Source: Styela clava
Lineage: Eukaryota; Chordata; Ascidiacea; Stolidobranchia; Styelidae
Assembly: GCF_964204865.1 (NCBI RefSeq)
Contig: NC_135263.1
Span: 12,817,426 to 12,881,425 of the forward strand
Length of the DNA stretch: 64,000 bases
Reading direction: 5' to 3'
The notes beneath the pieces were generated by a model. The model saw only the letters and a list, made by a program, of their open reading frames with translations, made no database searches and was not told the DNA's origin. Below, piece by piece: positions 1 through 13,435 of this stretch. Every line of letters starts with the position of its first letter. The stretch's first letter is position 1. The translations under genes were made by a program, and so were the position numbers.

Positions 1-125
1 ATCATCCTTGTACAACAACGAGAAGGAACCAGCAAAGTTTTTCGTTTAACTTTTTCTCGCGCATGGCAAATATTCTAAACGGAATTGGATTTAACTACGA
101 AGTAGAGCCAAATGATGATTGTTGA
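1..125 (+). CDS. 3' end of a family A secreted Lys/Pro-rich Cys protein (partial)
   Basis: Only the last 40 codons are inside the window; the frame starts at base 3 and stops with TGA at 123-125. The translation ends in a Lys/Arg/Thr stretch with a Cys (HPCTTTRRN), then FNFFSRMANILNGIGFNYEV and EPNDDC. This matches the C-terminus of the complete gene at 8500-9805 (FFSRL..., RGFGFNSEV, ENDDC), including the penultimate acidic residues and the terminal Cys. It is therefore the final part of exon 3 of another family member, on the same strand, and it shows that the cluster continues to the left. Function is not known; see the complete members. Confidence 0.8.
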   Translation, partial: HPCTTTRRNQQSFSFNFFSRMANILNGIGFNYEVEPNDDC

Positions 126-3100
126 TTGAGCCCAATGAAAAAGTTTTTATATTTAATGTTTTTTTTTCAAGGTGAACTTTTATCTATGCATTTTATGTTT
201 GGATAAATACAATTTTATCTAAAGACAAACCATGTTTTTTTTTTATATACATCATTGATCAGTCAGAAAACAGTTTTGTTCAGAGACAAGTTACGGTCTT
301 TACAGTTAATAGAAAAATGTTTCAGAAGAATTAAAAATCTTTTCTCTGAAGTTGGATTTCAATGATGTCTTAAATTTATCACTATTTAATATTATCCTTG
401 GTCAAAAAATATGCTTGATAATCGTTTCAAAAATCTTGTATAGGTCATAATTACAATTCCTAATTTGAATACAACATTCAACAGAAAACAAAATTCTATA
501 AATTAGACATGGGCTGATAAATATATTAAAAATAGTGTTCAAATTTTATGATTAGAAATTGACGTATTAAAGAATGTATTTCGAAGAAAATAAAAGCTGA
601 AACGTTTCGGTCTTAAGTAGTTTTAACGAAATTCTGCTTTCAAAGGTCAAGGACACTTATCGTAAAAGTCTAGACATTTTTGAGAACATTTATATTAGAA
701 AGATTTTCGTCACGATTGTTGTCTACTTTTAAAACTTCTATTTATTTTATACACATAGGTACAAAGTGTTGTGACGTCATACGTTTGATATTTTTAAAAA
801 CGCCACATGTAATTTATTTATAAAGTGCTGTTTTCTAATTTAAAAACATTATGACGCATTTATGATAAGATTACCACAATTAAGATGAATTCAAGTCGAA
901 GAGCAAAATCTTACATTATTTGTATTTGTTTTACACATTAATAAACGTCACTATGACGTCGTTAAATTGCAATTGAAACAGTGAGATTATTTTTTAGATT
1001 ATTTTTATTATAGAAATAAACTAAATGGTTATATTTCAAATACCCAGCAATGATGAACAGAATAAAAAATAAAATAAAGGGAACATGAAGTGCTCAACTT
1101 AAAAGTATATATATTATGCAATCGTCCATTATATAAATACATTTTTTACTTGTATGTCTTTGGCTAAATAATCTCTGGCACATATATGCAATAATTGCTA
1201 TTGCGAAACCAAAGAGCAATGGTCAAATAATTGGACACGAAGTAACTTACCATACCTAGTCTACAGGCCTTAACTGGTATCGAAAAACTTCCGACTTTCG
1301 TGTATCACGAGTTCACAAAATCAAAATTAAAGATAGCCGTCATACTTGACGGAATAAAAACCGTATTCCCATGTATAAAAATTGAACAGCGAAAATTTTG
1401 GGTAAAATATCAAATGTCATATGATTAATAGAAAAGTTAGGAACAAATAAAAGTAATAGCACAACAATAATATTTAACCACTGAAAATGTCATAGCATCT
1501 GGTCCAGTAGTTATAAAAACAATTTAGAAGCAAAATACTGAAAAGGAAATTAAGATAGGAAAAATAAGCTGATATAAAACTCTTTGCAAGATATTAAATG
1601 AAATTTATAAAGTTAAAACATATATACATATTTATTTATCAATCACCGTATTTTTCTTTGAACATCAAAATAAACGTTTTTTGCACTAACATGAATAGTT
1701 ACAAATGATACATTTTTCAATATCAAATTCAATCAAGAGGCAAAGAATTAAAAATATTCTCGATTTGAGATCATCACATTCATAACTATGATATCACATT
1801 TCTTACAATTAATTTGCGTATGTTTATTGTTTGGAAAAAAAAACTGTGAAATAAGAAATTATGTAATACAATGGTATTCTATTTTCACGTCAAACCTTTT
1901 CCTGTTCTATTTTTAAACGAGATATAACGTACTGCTCTAGGCAGAAAAGACAAACTAGAGCGATCATAGTTTCAAGATTTATTTTAATCGAATAGAATTA
2001 CGTCAGTATGACGTTGTTGAGTGCAATGACGAATTGTCAAAAATAATTTGTAATATTCAAATATAAAATTTGCTTCAAATTCACATGGAAGATGTTAAGC
2101 ATATTTCAATATTGGTTCTTTGTGAAAAGTCGAGACAATGTTAGGTATAAAAACGCCCTAAAACTTATGACAGTTAAAACAAAATTGTAAAAAGAAAGAT
2201 TACCTCCATCGTTGTACTGTTACTTCTTCATCAAAGTGATTACATTTACCTTACACGATATTTTTGAAACCCTTTTTGACAGAAAGTTACAGCAGAACCA
2301 AGCATAAATTGGTGGTATTGGAAGCTAAAAATGACACGTATTTATTCTTATTTTTAGTAATTGCAATGGGAAATCCAAACGGATTGATCATTGCAGAGTA
2401 ACACAAATTACCAAAAATTGTTTCATCAAAAAAGAATTCTTTGATGCAGCTACGGATGCCAGAATATGTACATTGGTCTCATTGTCAAAAGAAGAATTGC
2501 AGGGAAGAAATGAAAACAATAAAGCAACAAGAAATGATTTTATTAAAAAAATAAAAGTAATCGTAATCAAAAAATATTAAAGAAGTCTGTTAAAATATAA
2601 CTTCAAAGAGAAATCAAACAAAAATACTTTGAAGGCTTTTCAACAAATTGTTTATTACCGAATCATCAGTCAAAAAAGATTTTTACAAAATACCTAGCAA
2701 CTCACGAAGCCCAGACATCTCTTTGAAATTTTATTGCCTATTCAAAAGCATAAACGTAGAGATTAATTGTAGTAGTCATTGTAACTGATTTCTACGTTTA
2801 GCACCTTACTCAATACTTTGACGATATTGATAATTGCTGAAAATACCAAGATCAATCAATTAATCTAACATTAATCTATCTCTGAATTTTTCCGTTTACA
2901 AAAATATTTCAACTTCATTTCGAATAATGCTTCAAACTCAAGCTTATGTTTAAAATATCAGTCTCATTTATAAGCTAATATTTTAACCCGGCACCATATC
3001 TATTACAAATAAATCAGTTTTGGACACAAAGTGGAACTATTGATCGTTTCGTTATTTTTATGTTGTTATACTTATAAATCGCGTTTTTCTTTACCAACTG

Positions 3101-3744
3101 GACCAATTGCTTTGAAATTTTCAGTGGTTAAAGATTAAATTTTTGCTAGAAACTATTATTTTTATTTATTTCAAAGATTTCGATGATCTCTGAAATTTGT
3201 TTTTTTTTGTGTGTGATGACGTCACCAAAATTAAAAATTGCGCGTCTTGTGGCGGCTCCGTTTCGCGTAAGTTGATAAATGGCGGCCAGCTGCGGTATGG
3301 TAACGGTAGTCTGCTGTGACAGACATTACATACCAGTACTACTTCGTTTTGGCCATCATGTCCATTTATTTGTACATCGCTCTCTTGTTTAAAGAATAGT
3401 CACAAGCTCTATTCTATATAACCTATAGAGCATGACATGTGTATAATAAGCATTACTGTTTCGCTTGAAATCAATGACGAAAAGAAATACCTGAGGTGAA
3501 TAAAATAACACTGGATACTCTGTATTCATATTTATTATGAAATATAAATTGCTACGAATCAGATCACGTTCTATAATCAGGTATGTTTAACAACAACTTT
3601 GATCAATTCAGAATACAATATCGAAAACATTGAAATAAAATAACAAATAAAAGAAATAGAATAAATAGGAGGAAAAAGACGATGTCTAAATGTAATAATT
3701 CAATATTATTCATTTTTTTTTTCAAAAATTCTGCTGCGTGCTAA
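126..3744. other. AT-rich intergenic stretch
   Basis: I see no coding exon with family support here. The stretch is AT-rich with many homopolymer runs. The only structure I recognise is a dispersed repeat at about 3081-3195, listed separately. Confidence 0.5.
3081..3195 (+). repeat. Dispersed repeat, copy 1 (second copy near 53061)
   Basis: This segment and 53061-53175 share a recognisable run: a GCG-T-rich start, then ACTGG(A/G)CCAATT, (A/G)AAATTTTCA(G/C)TGGTT, then CTAGAA and CTATTATTTT, and a TTTCAAA(G/T)ATTTC block. By eye about three quarters of bases agree. The two copies lie in the same orientation 50 kb apart and neither is coding. The family of mobile element is not recognised. Confidence 0.55.
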
Positions 3745-4030
3745 TCAATTACAAGAATCATTTTTCACAACGTTTGAGTTGAAACCAAATTAATCCATCA
3801 TAAAAGAAAGTCGAGGAAAGAACCCTAAAGAAAATAAAAGTTTTGTTTTTTTCTCAACGCAAGGCTTCTTTCTTGGCTTCATGTGAGAAGTATATGTTTT
3901 TTTATCCGTTAATTTTTCTTTGCTAAGTTGTTTTGAAAATTTATTCTTGGCAGACGACTTTGTTACAGATGGCTTATTACCACTTGGTATTGGCGGTTTT
4001 TGTTTGATTATTTTTTGTTATGTGACCTCT
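3745..4030 (-). pseudogene. Decayed copy of family A exon 3
   Basis: Read on the minus strand, the segment encodes a basic Lys/Pro/Ser stretch (QKPPIPSGNKP ... MKPRKKPC), then FSLGFFPRLSFMMD, an in-frame TAA, then FGFNSNVVKNDSC. This follows the C-terminus of the gene at 8500-9805 almost residue by residue (KKPC, FSLDFFSRLSFMM, FGFNSEV, NDDC). The stop falls where intact copies encode the Arg-Gly before FGF. The natural stop is also disturbed: the Cys codon is followed by AAT-TGA, as if one base of TGT-TAA-TTG had been lost. Upstream, the frame soon hits a stop and the Lys/Pro density is low. No Cys-module exon or signal exon could be found further upstream, so it is called a pseudogene. Confidence 0.75.
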
Positions 4031-7000
4031 TAGCTTTTATTGCCGATTTTCACCTTGGACTACTATTGCCGACAATCCAACGTAAGTTCGCATGTCAATA
4101 TAGGTTTTAGGCACAATTCGTAATTTCATTCACATCATTGGCGTCATAGTGACGTATTTTTCGTAATCCCTAACAAACTATACTCAAAGAAATATCATTA
4201 CTTAATGCTCTCAAAGAATCGACACACTGACCTAATCGCTGTTGCCACGATTAAACGTCATAGCAAGGTAAAAATAGAACTAGATTAGGTCGATAGATTG
4301 AGTTTTTTACGTAATAACTCGTCTACGACAAGGTTTAATTCAATTTTCTTATAAATTAAATATAGAAACATAAAGATCAAATGAGACATAAAATTTTCGA
4401 ATTACATAAACAAGACTTTATTTGTTAGTATTCATCCTCCTTTATTTAATTGTGATTAAAATGATTTTTTACGTTAATGAGTTAATGGCGTTATCAGAAA
4501 TATCTCCATATAAAATATAATTATAATGGTGATTAGGACGGGATAAGATTAAAACCTTAACTCTCATTTAATTAAGCAATATTCTTCTCAGAGCATATTT
4601 TGAAGTTAGATTCCGCTTTCATTGAATTCCACTACATTTTTTTATTTTTTTATTAAAAGTGAAAAGATTGTGAATTTAACATATATTCAATTCAAATACG
4701 TCTGCTTGATATTCTAATTTTTTCCAAATTCACTCACATTTATTATTATTAAAATTATATATGTTGTTCATTTAAAGTGTAAACATATGCATGTTATCAT
4801 TGATTATTTCCTACTTGGTATTCAAAATTTATAATGCAAAAATTGGAAAAAAAATTATAAATGTAATCATTTTTAGTATTATTTCACCAGGCACATATTA
4901 TGGAATGCGACTACTGTACTATGCAACAAAATCATTTTTTACTAAAATCTGAATTATTGCCACGACTAGCCACAAAAAATGGATAACCAGGGTATAAATT
5001 GTAGCTGGCTTTATTGTTCAAATTTTACTTAAAAAAATATTATAACTTAAAATAATGATGCAAACAAATTATGACTTTTAAATGAAAAACGAAGCATTTA
5101 AACATGTTTATATAAATTATATTCTTCTCAGCAAACTATTTACAAAATAATATTTATTTGAACAACTTTTTATTGAATTATTGCTGCACAAAACGGGATT
5201 GAAGTACAATGTGCCTGCAGGAAATTTAGCTAAATTGGTTATCATGTAGCCCCAATATAAAATTGAAATACGTAGAATTCATGAAAACGAAAAATATCGT
5301 ATAAAATTATAAATACACAGAATAAATGATAAATTCATGCTTTATTCAAATGTACAATTTAAACTGTTATAGAATATAGATTACAATTAATATATGAACA
5401 AGTAATGAATAAAAAACATATTTATTCGTATATTCATATTTTTAATATATTTCCCAGGTGTAATTCGGATATCAGATTTTACCAATAGAAGATTGGACAT
5501 GTTCTATGTATGTAGGATTTTGGTCGAGATTATGGGTGCGCAACTATCAGGATGACTAAAAATGTATCGACTATAAAATAGCTAAGAATTGGCTCAGTTG
5601 ACGGGTTATTCGACTACTTAAAATATCGATTTTATATCACATATTTATTTATTCAACATTGCAAAATATTTAATTGATAATATTTTTTCCGTAAATGCTT
5701 GTTCACAATATCAAAAGCATAAAAAATCATATTGCTTTTGTAAAACACTACTTTATGAATTTTATTGGAATATTTTGCGAAGTAAATATGTATATGAAAT
5801 TCATTATCATCATTCATCATCCAAGTCCGCAAGTTAATACGTAAATGGTGAACTTTCTCAAGAATTTTTATTTCCTGTAGGTTTTCGTCCACATATATTG
5901 ACGTAAATGAATCAATCCTCATTGAGCTTGCTTGCAATTAACTACTGCTCTTCTTATACACAACAGTAATTTGGTTATATTTTTAAACTTGTAATGATGT
6001 ATTCACGAAGGATCATTGTGGAGAAACATTGAATCGTATTATAATTTAGTGTAATTTTAATTGCTGTGAACGGATGGAAAATGTCAATATAAACATGTAA
6101 TATCACATTAAATTTGGAATAATGAACAGTGTTTTACTAAAAAGTGAAACATTAAAATAAATTCAAAAATCGAATAGGAACAATTGTACTGAATAGAGAT
6201 GAACTGAAATGCCAATATTAATTTCAATGGCTATATGTGGATACTTTTGTGTACGTTATATTTAAGATATTTTATAGATAGATAAAATAAAATACAGATA
6301 AATAAAATCCATAAGCGTATGTTAATTAAAACCACACCATTTTAATGTACCTTCTTCGTGTTTGTTAAATATATCGACGACAAGTTTTTAATTCGATATA
6401 GCCATCTTTAACTTATCAGTTGTTTTGTGTGATGAAGCACTAGCCTCATTTCAGAATGAATTAATAAACTCTTCAACGGTTATAAAGTTTTAATAATTTT
6501 ATAACTTTGAAATGGTAAATAACAGTAAACTGGGACGTTCAAAGGAATCATTAATATTGCTATGGTAATTTTCTACTGAAAAAGTTTCATAAAAATTTTG
6601 GAGATATTTTTGAAATTCATGAAAGGGTTGATTATAGTCGATAGGATAATAATGACGTAACTTATAGGACGATTTGCAATTGTCGGAAAAAGATAAGAGT
6701 TGATTATTACTGATATTAAATTTGTTTACTCTTAAATATTAGGCCTACGTCATACCCAATAAGCTGTGAACTTTCCTTAGATGACTCTTGTTTTGGACTA
6801 AACTTTTCTTAAAAATGAACAATGCGTTCAACCTACATTTAGATATGTGACAAGTATGATTTACTTTTAATAAAGTTTGAAATTACTCGAACAAGACAAC
6901 TTAACTTAATTATAACATTTTCGGTCAGGATTAGTGAAACGTATTCTGTTTTCAAAGATATGAGTATATTTCCACTTAAACATGAAGTAGTATAATAGTA

Positions 7001-8212
7001 GATGTGAATAAAGCATTGACTTTGACAAAACAATATTAAAGCAAGAAACTAATAAAAATATGCAAAATTAACAACATAGAGAAGTGTGAAGAGAGCAAGT
7101 CATACAGGCTCAAATGATAATTTTTGTCTTTTCGTTGTTCCACTTCTGCAAATTTCATAGTAAACACTACGAAATTATAGTATAAGCATTACTTCTAATA
7201 TTCTTCAACAATTTACAAGTAATATGCAATTTTCTAATGCTAATATTCCAAATTTTATTCAATTAAATACATTTTTGTGATAAAAAGATTTTTAATTTTT
7301 TGGCATAATGTCTAAAAATGTTCAAAAAATATTAAACAATTTTAATTCCACTGAAATCGTTTTTGTCACTTCATTTATGACAAAATAAACAGCTTCTGAT
7401 TCTTCGAAACTGACAATTTTTCTATTATAAATAGATGACATTTGACGAGATTATATTAAATAATCCGTATAAATGTCAAGAAATTTAAAAATCATAAAGT
7501 TACAACTTTTGTTTAAGTAAGGCGTAACTTAATATTATAGATGATTATAACAATGTGAAAGTTTAAAAGTGTATTTACGTAGGTTAAAAGATAACAATTT
7601 TGTTGTAATTGAGATTACAACTTTGTCAAAATAATCTTGTATTTATTTTTTAATCACGAAGCAATGACAATTCCGACGTGAGGGTGCAGTGCATCCGTGA
7701 CTCATGTATATCGTGGAACTTTTAAAGTCGACGTAAAAGTAAACATGTTATAATTGTGAAAATAAGAATATTTGAAATGATTCTATTATCTGTTAAATTT
7801 TAGATTCAAATTTTTTTTTTCTGTTTCATAGTATTGTCTTTGTAGATATTTCTTTATGTAGTTTATTACATTTTTCCCAACTTTTTCGAATTAACATAGC
7901 TGTCACAATCGAGTGCTTCTAGATTAACATCGTGATTTCATTAACATTGTATAGCTAAAATTATGTTCAAACTGACGAAATTGTCAATAAAAGTTTCAAG
8001 ACAAATATTTAACTCGTTAATTTACATTAATAAAAACAAAGTTAATTTCACCTTGTTTTAAAAACCTTGTGGTTAAAAAGACGTCAAAATGACGCACTTA
8101 CACTGTATCAATCGCTAGTCGAAGAGGCTCTGCATTCAAATTTTGCAAAAAAAAATCGCATATAAATTTGCCTACGGGCAGGTGGACAAATGTCAAATAA
8201 TGGTATTGTTTC
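4031..8212. other. AT-rich intergenic stretch
   Basis: No exon, RNA gene or repeat that I can support. Short open frames here (for example 5653-5937 minus) have no recognisable motif and no splice context. Confidence 0.45.
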
Positions 8213-8220
8213 TATAAAAG
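8213..8220 (+). promoter_or_regulatory. TATA-like box for the gene at 8500
   Basis: TATAAAAG lies 287 bases before the ATG at 8500. A 5' UTR intron could link it to the gene: a possible donor lies at 8292-8293 (ATCT|GTAAAA) and a pyrimidine-preceded acceptor AG at 8476-8477, leaving 22 bases of leader before the ATG. No transcript evidence is available, so this is a candidate. Confidence 0.4.
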
Positions 8221-8499
8221 GCACTACTGTTGGACCTTCAGCAACAGTTTTGTGAGGGTCTTGATCCTCACAATAGAGGTTTTGCAGATCTGTAAAAAAG
8301 TTTATACCTAAATTTTTGGTATACTGAGAAAAACGCAACAGAGAAAAAAACCTGATTTTATTTCCGATTCAATACTGAAATTAATGTAACGTTTTTGTTA
8401 AATAAAACTTTTTTCAATGTACTTCCTATTTTCTAATATTTTGGTATATATTTCTATAATATTTTATTTCATTTTAGTACATTAAATTCTGAAAATAGC

Positions 8500-9805
8500 A
8501 TGAAAGGGCTTCTATTTTTTGCTATTACTTGTGTATTAGCTGATGTGTCAGTTAGTTTGACTCCGTTTCAACTGCGATACAAGATCAGTAAAACACAATG
8601 TGCTCCAGGTATGTTTTTGTTTTTGAATCGGCACATTTCTCAAACTTTGAATACCCAATCTAGATAATATTTTGATGTGAACTGTATAGAATTTGCGTAC
8701 CCTATTTAATTTGGTAATGTGGTAAAGTGTGTTGAAAGTTTGTTCTCTCATTTATCAAACATTCATTTGTTTTTATTTTCAGTGAGTGGATATGAAGACA
8801 AAGTTATTCCATGTTACGATTTCAGAAGAATGAAAATAGTTGACCCTACGAAATGTGGACACAAAGCATATTCACACTGCTGTGTATACAATTGCACTTG
8901 TATTATGAAAGGAGGTGGGCATCGTTTGTAATTTCATTTTTCTGATTTTTTTTCTCAATAATTACTATGCTGATATTAAAATTGCCAATATCACAAATAT
9001 CACGGCTTTAAGAGCATCTGACGCAGTATTCTCGATGGCCAAGTTGCTTTTGTATTGATTTGGTAGTCCAATCGACTTATTCAAACATTTATTTTCAGCG
9101 GGAACATCAGCTGGCATTATTCCAGAAAATTTCAAATTGAAGATTGCTTCTCCAATAAAGAAAAAGCACATACCACCACGTTTACTAGAAGGTTGTGTAC
9201 CGGACCCACCGGTTGACGATTCTACAACAGTAAAACCACCAGTAAAGCCATCAGAAAGACCAGTTATTGTCAAACCAAAACCAAGTGTACGAAGGCCAAT
9301 TGTGCCAACGAAGAAACCAATTCCAAGAAAGCCCGTTCCAAAACCAAAGAAGCCCGTGTCAAAGAAGCCGGCCAGAAAACCAACAATCAAAAAACCTGTC
9401 TCGAGAAGACCAGCAATAAGAAAACCCACAATAAAAAAACCGACTGCAAAAAGACCGGCAACAAAGAAGCCATGGACCAAAAAACCTACATCTAGAAAAC
9501 CAGTTGTGAAGAAGCCCATGGCAATAAGACCGACACCAAAAAAGACAGTCAAAAAGCCTGTCCGAAGAAAACCTTTAAATACCAAAAAACCGATTGCAAG
9601 AAAACCAACACAAAGAAAACCATTAAAACGGAAACCCCCAGTAAAGAAACCAACACCCTCTCCAAAAACAACAAAGAAACCGTGTGCCAAATCAACCAAA
9701 GCAACCAAAAAGCCTGCATTTTCACTTGATTTTTTCTCCCGACTTTCCTTTATGATGCGCGGTTTTGGATTCAACTCAGAAGTAGTTGAAAATGATGATT
9801 GTTAA
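8500..9805 (+). CDS. Secreted Cys-module / Lys-Pro repeat protein (family A, complete)
   Basis: Three exons, 8500-8608, 8783-8914 and 9099-9805, all joined in phase 1, give 315 aa. Exon 1 encodes a signal peptide (MKGLLFFAITCVLADVSVS) and a short mature N-terminus ending in Cys34. Exon 2 is a Cys module with spacing C-x12-C-x13-C-x7-CC-x3-C-x-C, containing IPCYD, HCCVYNCTC and IMKG. Exon 3 starts AGTSAGIIPE, has a Cys in LLEGC, then about 150 residues rich in KKP, RKP and KPT units, and ends KKPC..., FFSRLSFMMRGFGFNSEV, NDDC. A polyadenylation signal follows at 9857. No domain family is recognised. The architecture fits a secreted, disulfide-linked, strongly basic structural or adhesive protein, by inference only. 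The exon structure is shared with the genes at 13761, 19091 and 25113. The G/F-rich frame on the opposite strand is a mirror of AAA/CCA codons. Confidence 0.88.
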
Positions 9806-9856
9806 TTGCAAGTATACATAAAACAGTGTTTTAACTAGTACTGCATCAACATTCTG

Positions 9857-9862
9857 AATAAA
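9857..9862 (+). terminator. Polyadenylation signal AATAAA
   Basis: AATAAA lies 52 bases after the stop codon of the gene ending at 9805, a normal position for 3' end formation. Confidence 0.6.
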
Positions 9863-11796
9863 ACATCGTTTGTTAATTTACAACAAAATCAAAATCAAAA
9901 ATGTTTGCTATAATAATTATTCTTCCATTCTAAAAAAATAGAGTTTTATTTTTTATCCTCTATTATTTTGACAATTTTCGTGTGTAAATGTCTGAAAATC
10001 AAAAAGGAGGAAGATGTATGATCACTATTTTTTGTAATAAATCTTTGCAATGTGAATCCAAGCATGAAGTATAGACAAACTAAGTCAAAATTTTGTTCAG
10101 TGTTATCCCAGTTTGTCGCTATTATAGAACCAAGGGTGATATATTTAAACCTAACCGGCGGTCTTCATCATGTCAAAAAATAACATAAACTGCAAAATTT
10201 TTACAAAGAAATTAGAATTATTGATTCGAATTAATATAGATTATTTGATATTTCATTAGGACAAAAATATATATTATATATTAGAATGATATCTAGACGC
10301 TTTATGTGTGAGATCTCTAAAAAAAACATCGTTAAGTATAAACATAAAAATCTTTTTAAAAAAATTGCTAGAGACATCGGCAAGTGATAATTACTCAATC
10401 ATCTCAATTTTGAGAAAACACAAGAAATAAATGAGGAAAAACATTATATCCTTACACATACCAAGCCAGTAAATATAAGTAAGTCTGATAATTCATACTT
10501 ACCCATACGGATTATTTAAAATAACTATTAAAATAATTATTTCAATTTTATTTCTCTAGTTCTTTTGTTGCTGTACAACAATTCTTCATTCTTTTATTTC
10601 AGAAAACTGTTCTCAACATAATTGCACTTAAACGAGAGTATTAAATTGTTTAGCCCGTTTTGACGTAAAGTGATTTTTAAGCGAGAATTTATTGTGCTCT
10701 AGCTTAGTATTAAAATGCTCGTTTTGAAATTTGATAGTTCTTATCACAAATTGGTGGCGTGCAGTTTGCAACCATGCGGTATTTGTTGTCCTTCCTGTCG
10801 TCAAAGTATTTCTGGAGTAATAAAAAAAAAAAACATATACTGTAGTGAAAGAAAATATGATACTCAGTAAGTAAAATTTGTTAGAGAAATAATAAAAAAA
10901 GATACATATTCAAAAGTACAAACAGGAAATTTTTTTTTTTATTGTTAATATAAAAAGTCATATGGCCACTTTATCTTTATTTTTGCTCAAAAGTAACTTT
11001 TGAAATAAACCCATGCAATTTATAAAAATTTGACACTAATGTATAGTGTTAGATTTTCTTTCAATGTGGCGTTTGATGGGTTTCAAAGTAAAAAATCATT
11101 CAGACCACAAACAGCTAAGCTAAACAAATAAATTAAGCAAACAGCTAAACAAACAAATAAGTTAAAAGTGTCAAATAAAATGAATACCGTCAACTATTAT
11201 GCTATCGAAACCATTCAAAGTAGACTTGAGTCTGACTAAATTATACCACTTTGAACTGAAGAGGAAGTTAAAATTAATTATCACCGATGCGTTAATTTTC
11301 AAAAGACAATTTCCTGTAAAAAACTAAAAAGTTAATTACTTTGGTAATTTCTCAATTATGAAGCCCGTAATGTATTAGTTTAGTAGTACAAAATTATGCA
11401 AATTAATTAGCAAGATATGACAGAGTCACTGTCTAAAAATTTTTAAAAACTTAATCCCTATAAAACATCAACAAATTTGATAAAGGCGTTTATGTTTTAT
11501 GTTGAATGTTTTATATCTTGATAAAAAAAATACTGTTCATCGTTTTCTTAGTAACGCAAAAACACAAAAACATAACCGCTTTAATGCACTGTATATTGTG
11601 GTGATATTCAAAGAAAGTATTCTCTGCTTTTAGCGATTACTAGAAATACATTGTTGAAACCACAATGTTGACAATGTCATCGATATTCTTATATGAACGC
11701 TTTTTCCTTGAATATTTGATTAAGCACTTCCCAGAAAATATTTCCAGCGAGTGCATGGCTTAAAATAGCCTTTTTTTTCATTTTTAACGGCGTATG
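9863..11796. other. Intergenic stretch, no gene seen
   Basis: AT-rich sequence with no supported exon. A run of A/T tracts and short direct repeats of AAACAGCTAA-type sequence near 11111-11165 are the only local structure. Confidence 0.45.
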
Positions 11797-11804
11797 ATCT
11801 ACGG

Positions 11805-12814
11805 CGGGGGTGGTCAACACGTCGATCGCACGTCTCGAGTAGTCGATCGCCACGTCTCGAGTTTCGAACCAGTTTCATGCAGCGCCTGTTGTGTGTTTAA
11901 AACAGGATGAATGCTGTACTGTACATACGCAAACTATAATGTATCCATACAGTTTTCGAGTCGGGGCAAACCCGATAGAGCATATTAATACGTAACAAAT
12001 GGAATATTCGCCGCTGCCAAGATTTAGAAATGAACGTACCGATTATCTCGCGTTTTGACCGACAAACGATCCTACAATAACTTCTGCAGTATGCGGTAGT
12101 TATTGTCTCACTTCAATTTTTTCTAATTTTAAGCGAGCGAAAAATCGGATTTGGAGGAAATTGTAAATTAGATACCGAAATTTGAGCAGTAGTGTAACAT
12201 TTATTGTTTGTGAATATTTATTGTTCGCTGTTTAGATAATATGAATGAGGTTTTTTGAGGAACTTTCAACGCTTACGACTAAAAATTGGGAAGGCGTTAG
12301 ATCTGAATTATATGGTTCAAATAAATGATAAAATTCACTCTGAGTACAATCACATTATCAAATTAATAAAATGAAATGGAACATAAAAAAGGGCGTACTC
12401 AAGGGCGTGGTTTTTCGGGTCGAACCCATTCCTCTTTTGCCTTTTGAAATATAAGAAAATAAAAGCATTTTCTGTATCAAACATAGCAATATTCGTAGTT
12501 CAAAACGCTTTTGATCAAAACGCCCTCAATACTCTGAAAACCCTCTTTTCCCGTCCTTCCACCGGACCCGCTAGTGGTTACGGTCTAACTCGGCAATTAG
12601 AAAATTCAGACCCCTTCCCCCCCTCTACGCTGCCGATATAGAATACAAATTTTTGCGCCACCGAGCCGAACTTGGCAGCGGTGGATTTTTTGTTTGCGTG
12701 TGCTGCATATTCAGTATTCATTCGTTATTGTGTATGACTTATTATCGATCATTCGATCGCAAACTATTTGGATGATTTTAGTCGATCGCGTCGAAAGCAG
12801 GTTGGCCACCCCTG
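11805..12814. mobile_element. hAT-like DNA transposon, 1010 bp, non-autonomous
   Basis: The left end reads CGGGGGTGGTCAAC, and the right end read inward is CAGGGGTGGCCAAC, forming terminal inverted repeats. The flanks ATCTACGG (11797-11804) and ATCTACGA (12815-12822) form an 8-bp target-site duplication with one mismatch, typical of the hAT superfamily. GTCGATCGC motifs occur near both ends. Two short open frames lie inside or across the right end, but I recognise no transposase motif in them. The element is visibly more GC-rich than its surroundings. Confidence 0.75.
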
Positions 12815-12822
12815 ATCTACGA

Positions 12823-13427
12823 TATCGCATGACTTTGAAATCACCATATCGCGATCACGTTTCTACATGGAATACTTTTACCTAAAACTCAGTTTTTGTG
12901 TTTGTTTTGGCAGATCTATGTCAAAGCATTACGACATAGTTTAAAAATAGATTATAACTTTTGAAGGCGTTTGTTGCATCATCTAAGATTATGCTCGGCA
13001 GTAATGCGTAATTTCAGCGAGATATAATGCTTGTAACAGGATCCGTTATTGCAATATTATTAGCAAATTTCAACGCTATACGATTTATAAAAGTTGCACT
13101 ATGCGTACGCCCAATAAAATAGTAAAATATAGAATGTAAAGGAACAAAAATTGAATGCAAATACATATATATTTAATCTTCATTTACCCTAATAAGTTTC
13201 TTTTTTAACTTTATTAATTTTTTTTATATGCATGCTTTTCACGTTTTTAAAAAAATAAAAATAGATTACAATAGATTTTTGATAACTTATAATAATTAGT
13301 GAAATCCCCAGAATAATAATTTTCTCATTGTGGTTACAAAAAGTAAAACAAAACTATTTTTTGTCCATTACGAGGCGTTCTGCCCAAAGGCGAGTTGATT
13401 ACATCAGTACGCCTCCTCGTCTTCGAC
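12823..13427. other. Intergenic stretch, no gene seen
   Basis: AT-rich sequence between the hAT-like element and the promoter region of the next gene. I see no supported feature. Confidence 0.4.
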
Positions 13428-13435
13428 TATAAAAT
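13428..13435 (+). promoter_or_regulatory. TATA-like box for the gene at 13761
   Basis: TATAAAAT sits in a short palindrome (GACTAT-AAA-ATAGTC), 333 bases before the ATG at 13761. The distance implies a long leader or a 5' UTR intron. A possible acceptor AG is at 13679-13680. Candidate only. Confidence 0.35.

Noticed and set aside
4431-4500. AAAGGAGG-containing minus-strand sequence at the right distance to be the Cys exon of the decayed copy
   Set aside because: No CC, YNC or PCY codons can be aligned around it; the match is limited to a few bases.
8965-9774. 269-codon open frame on the minus strand, rich in Gly and Phe
   Set aside because: It is the reverse complement of the AAA/CCA-rich Lys/Pro repeat, which cannot form stops. 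The plus-strand frame has splice sites, a signal peptide and paralogues; the minus frame has none.
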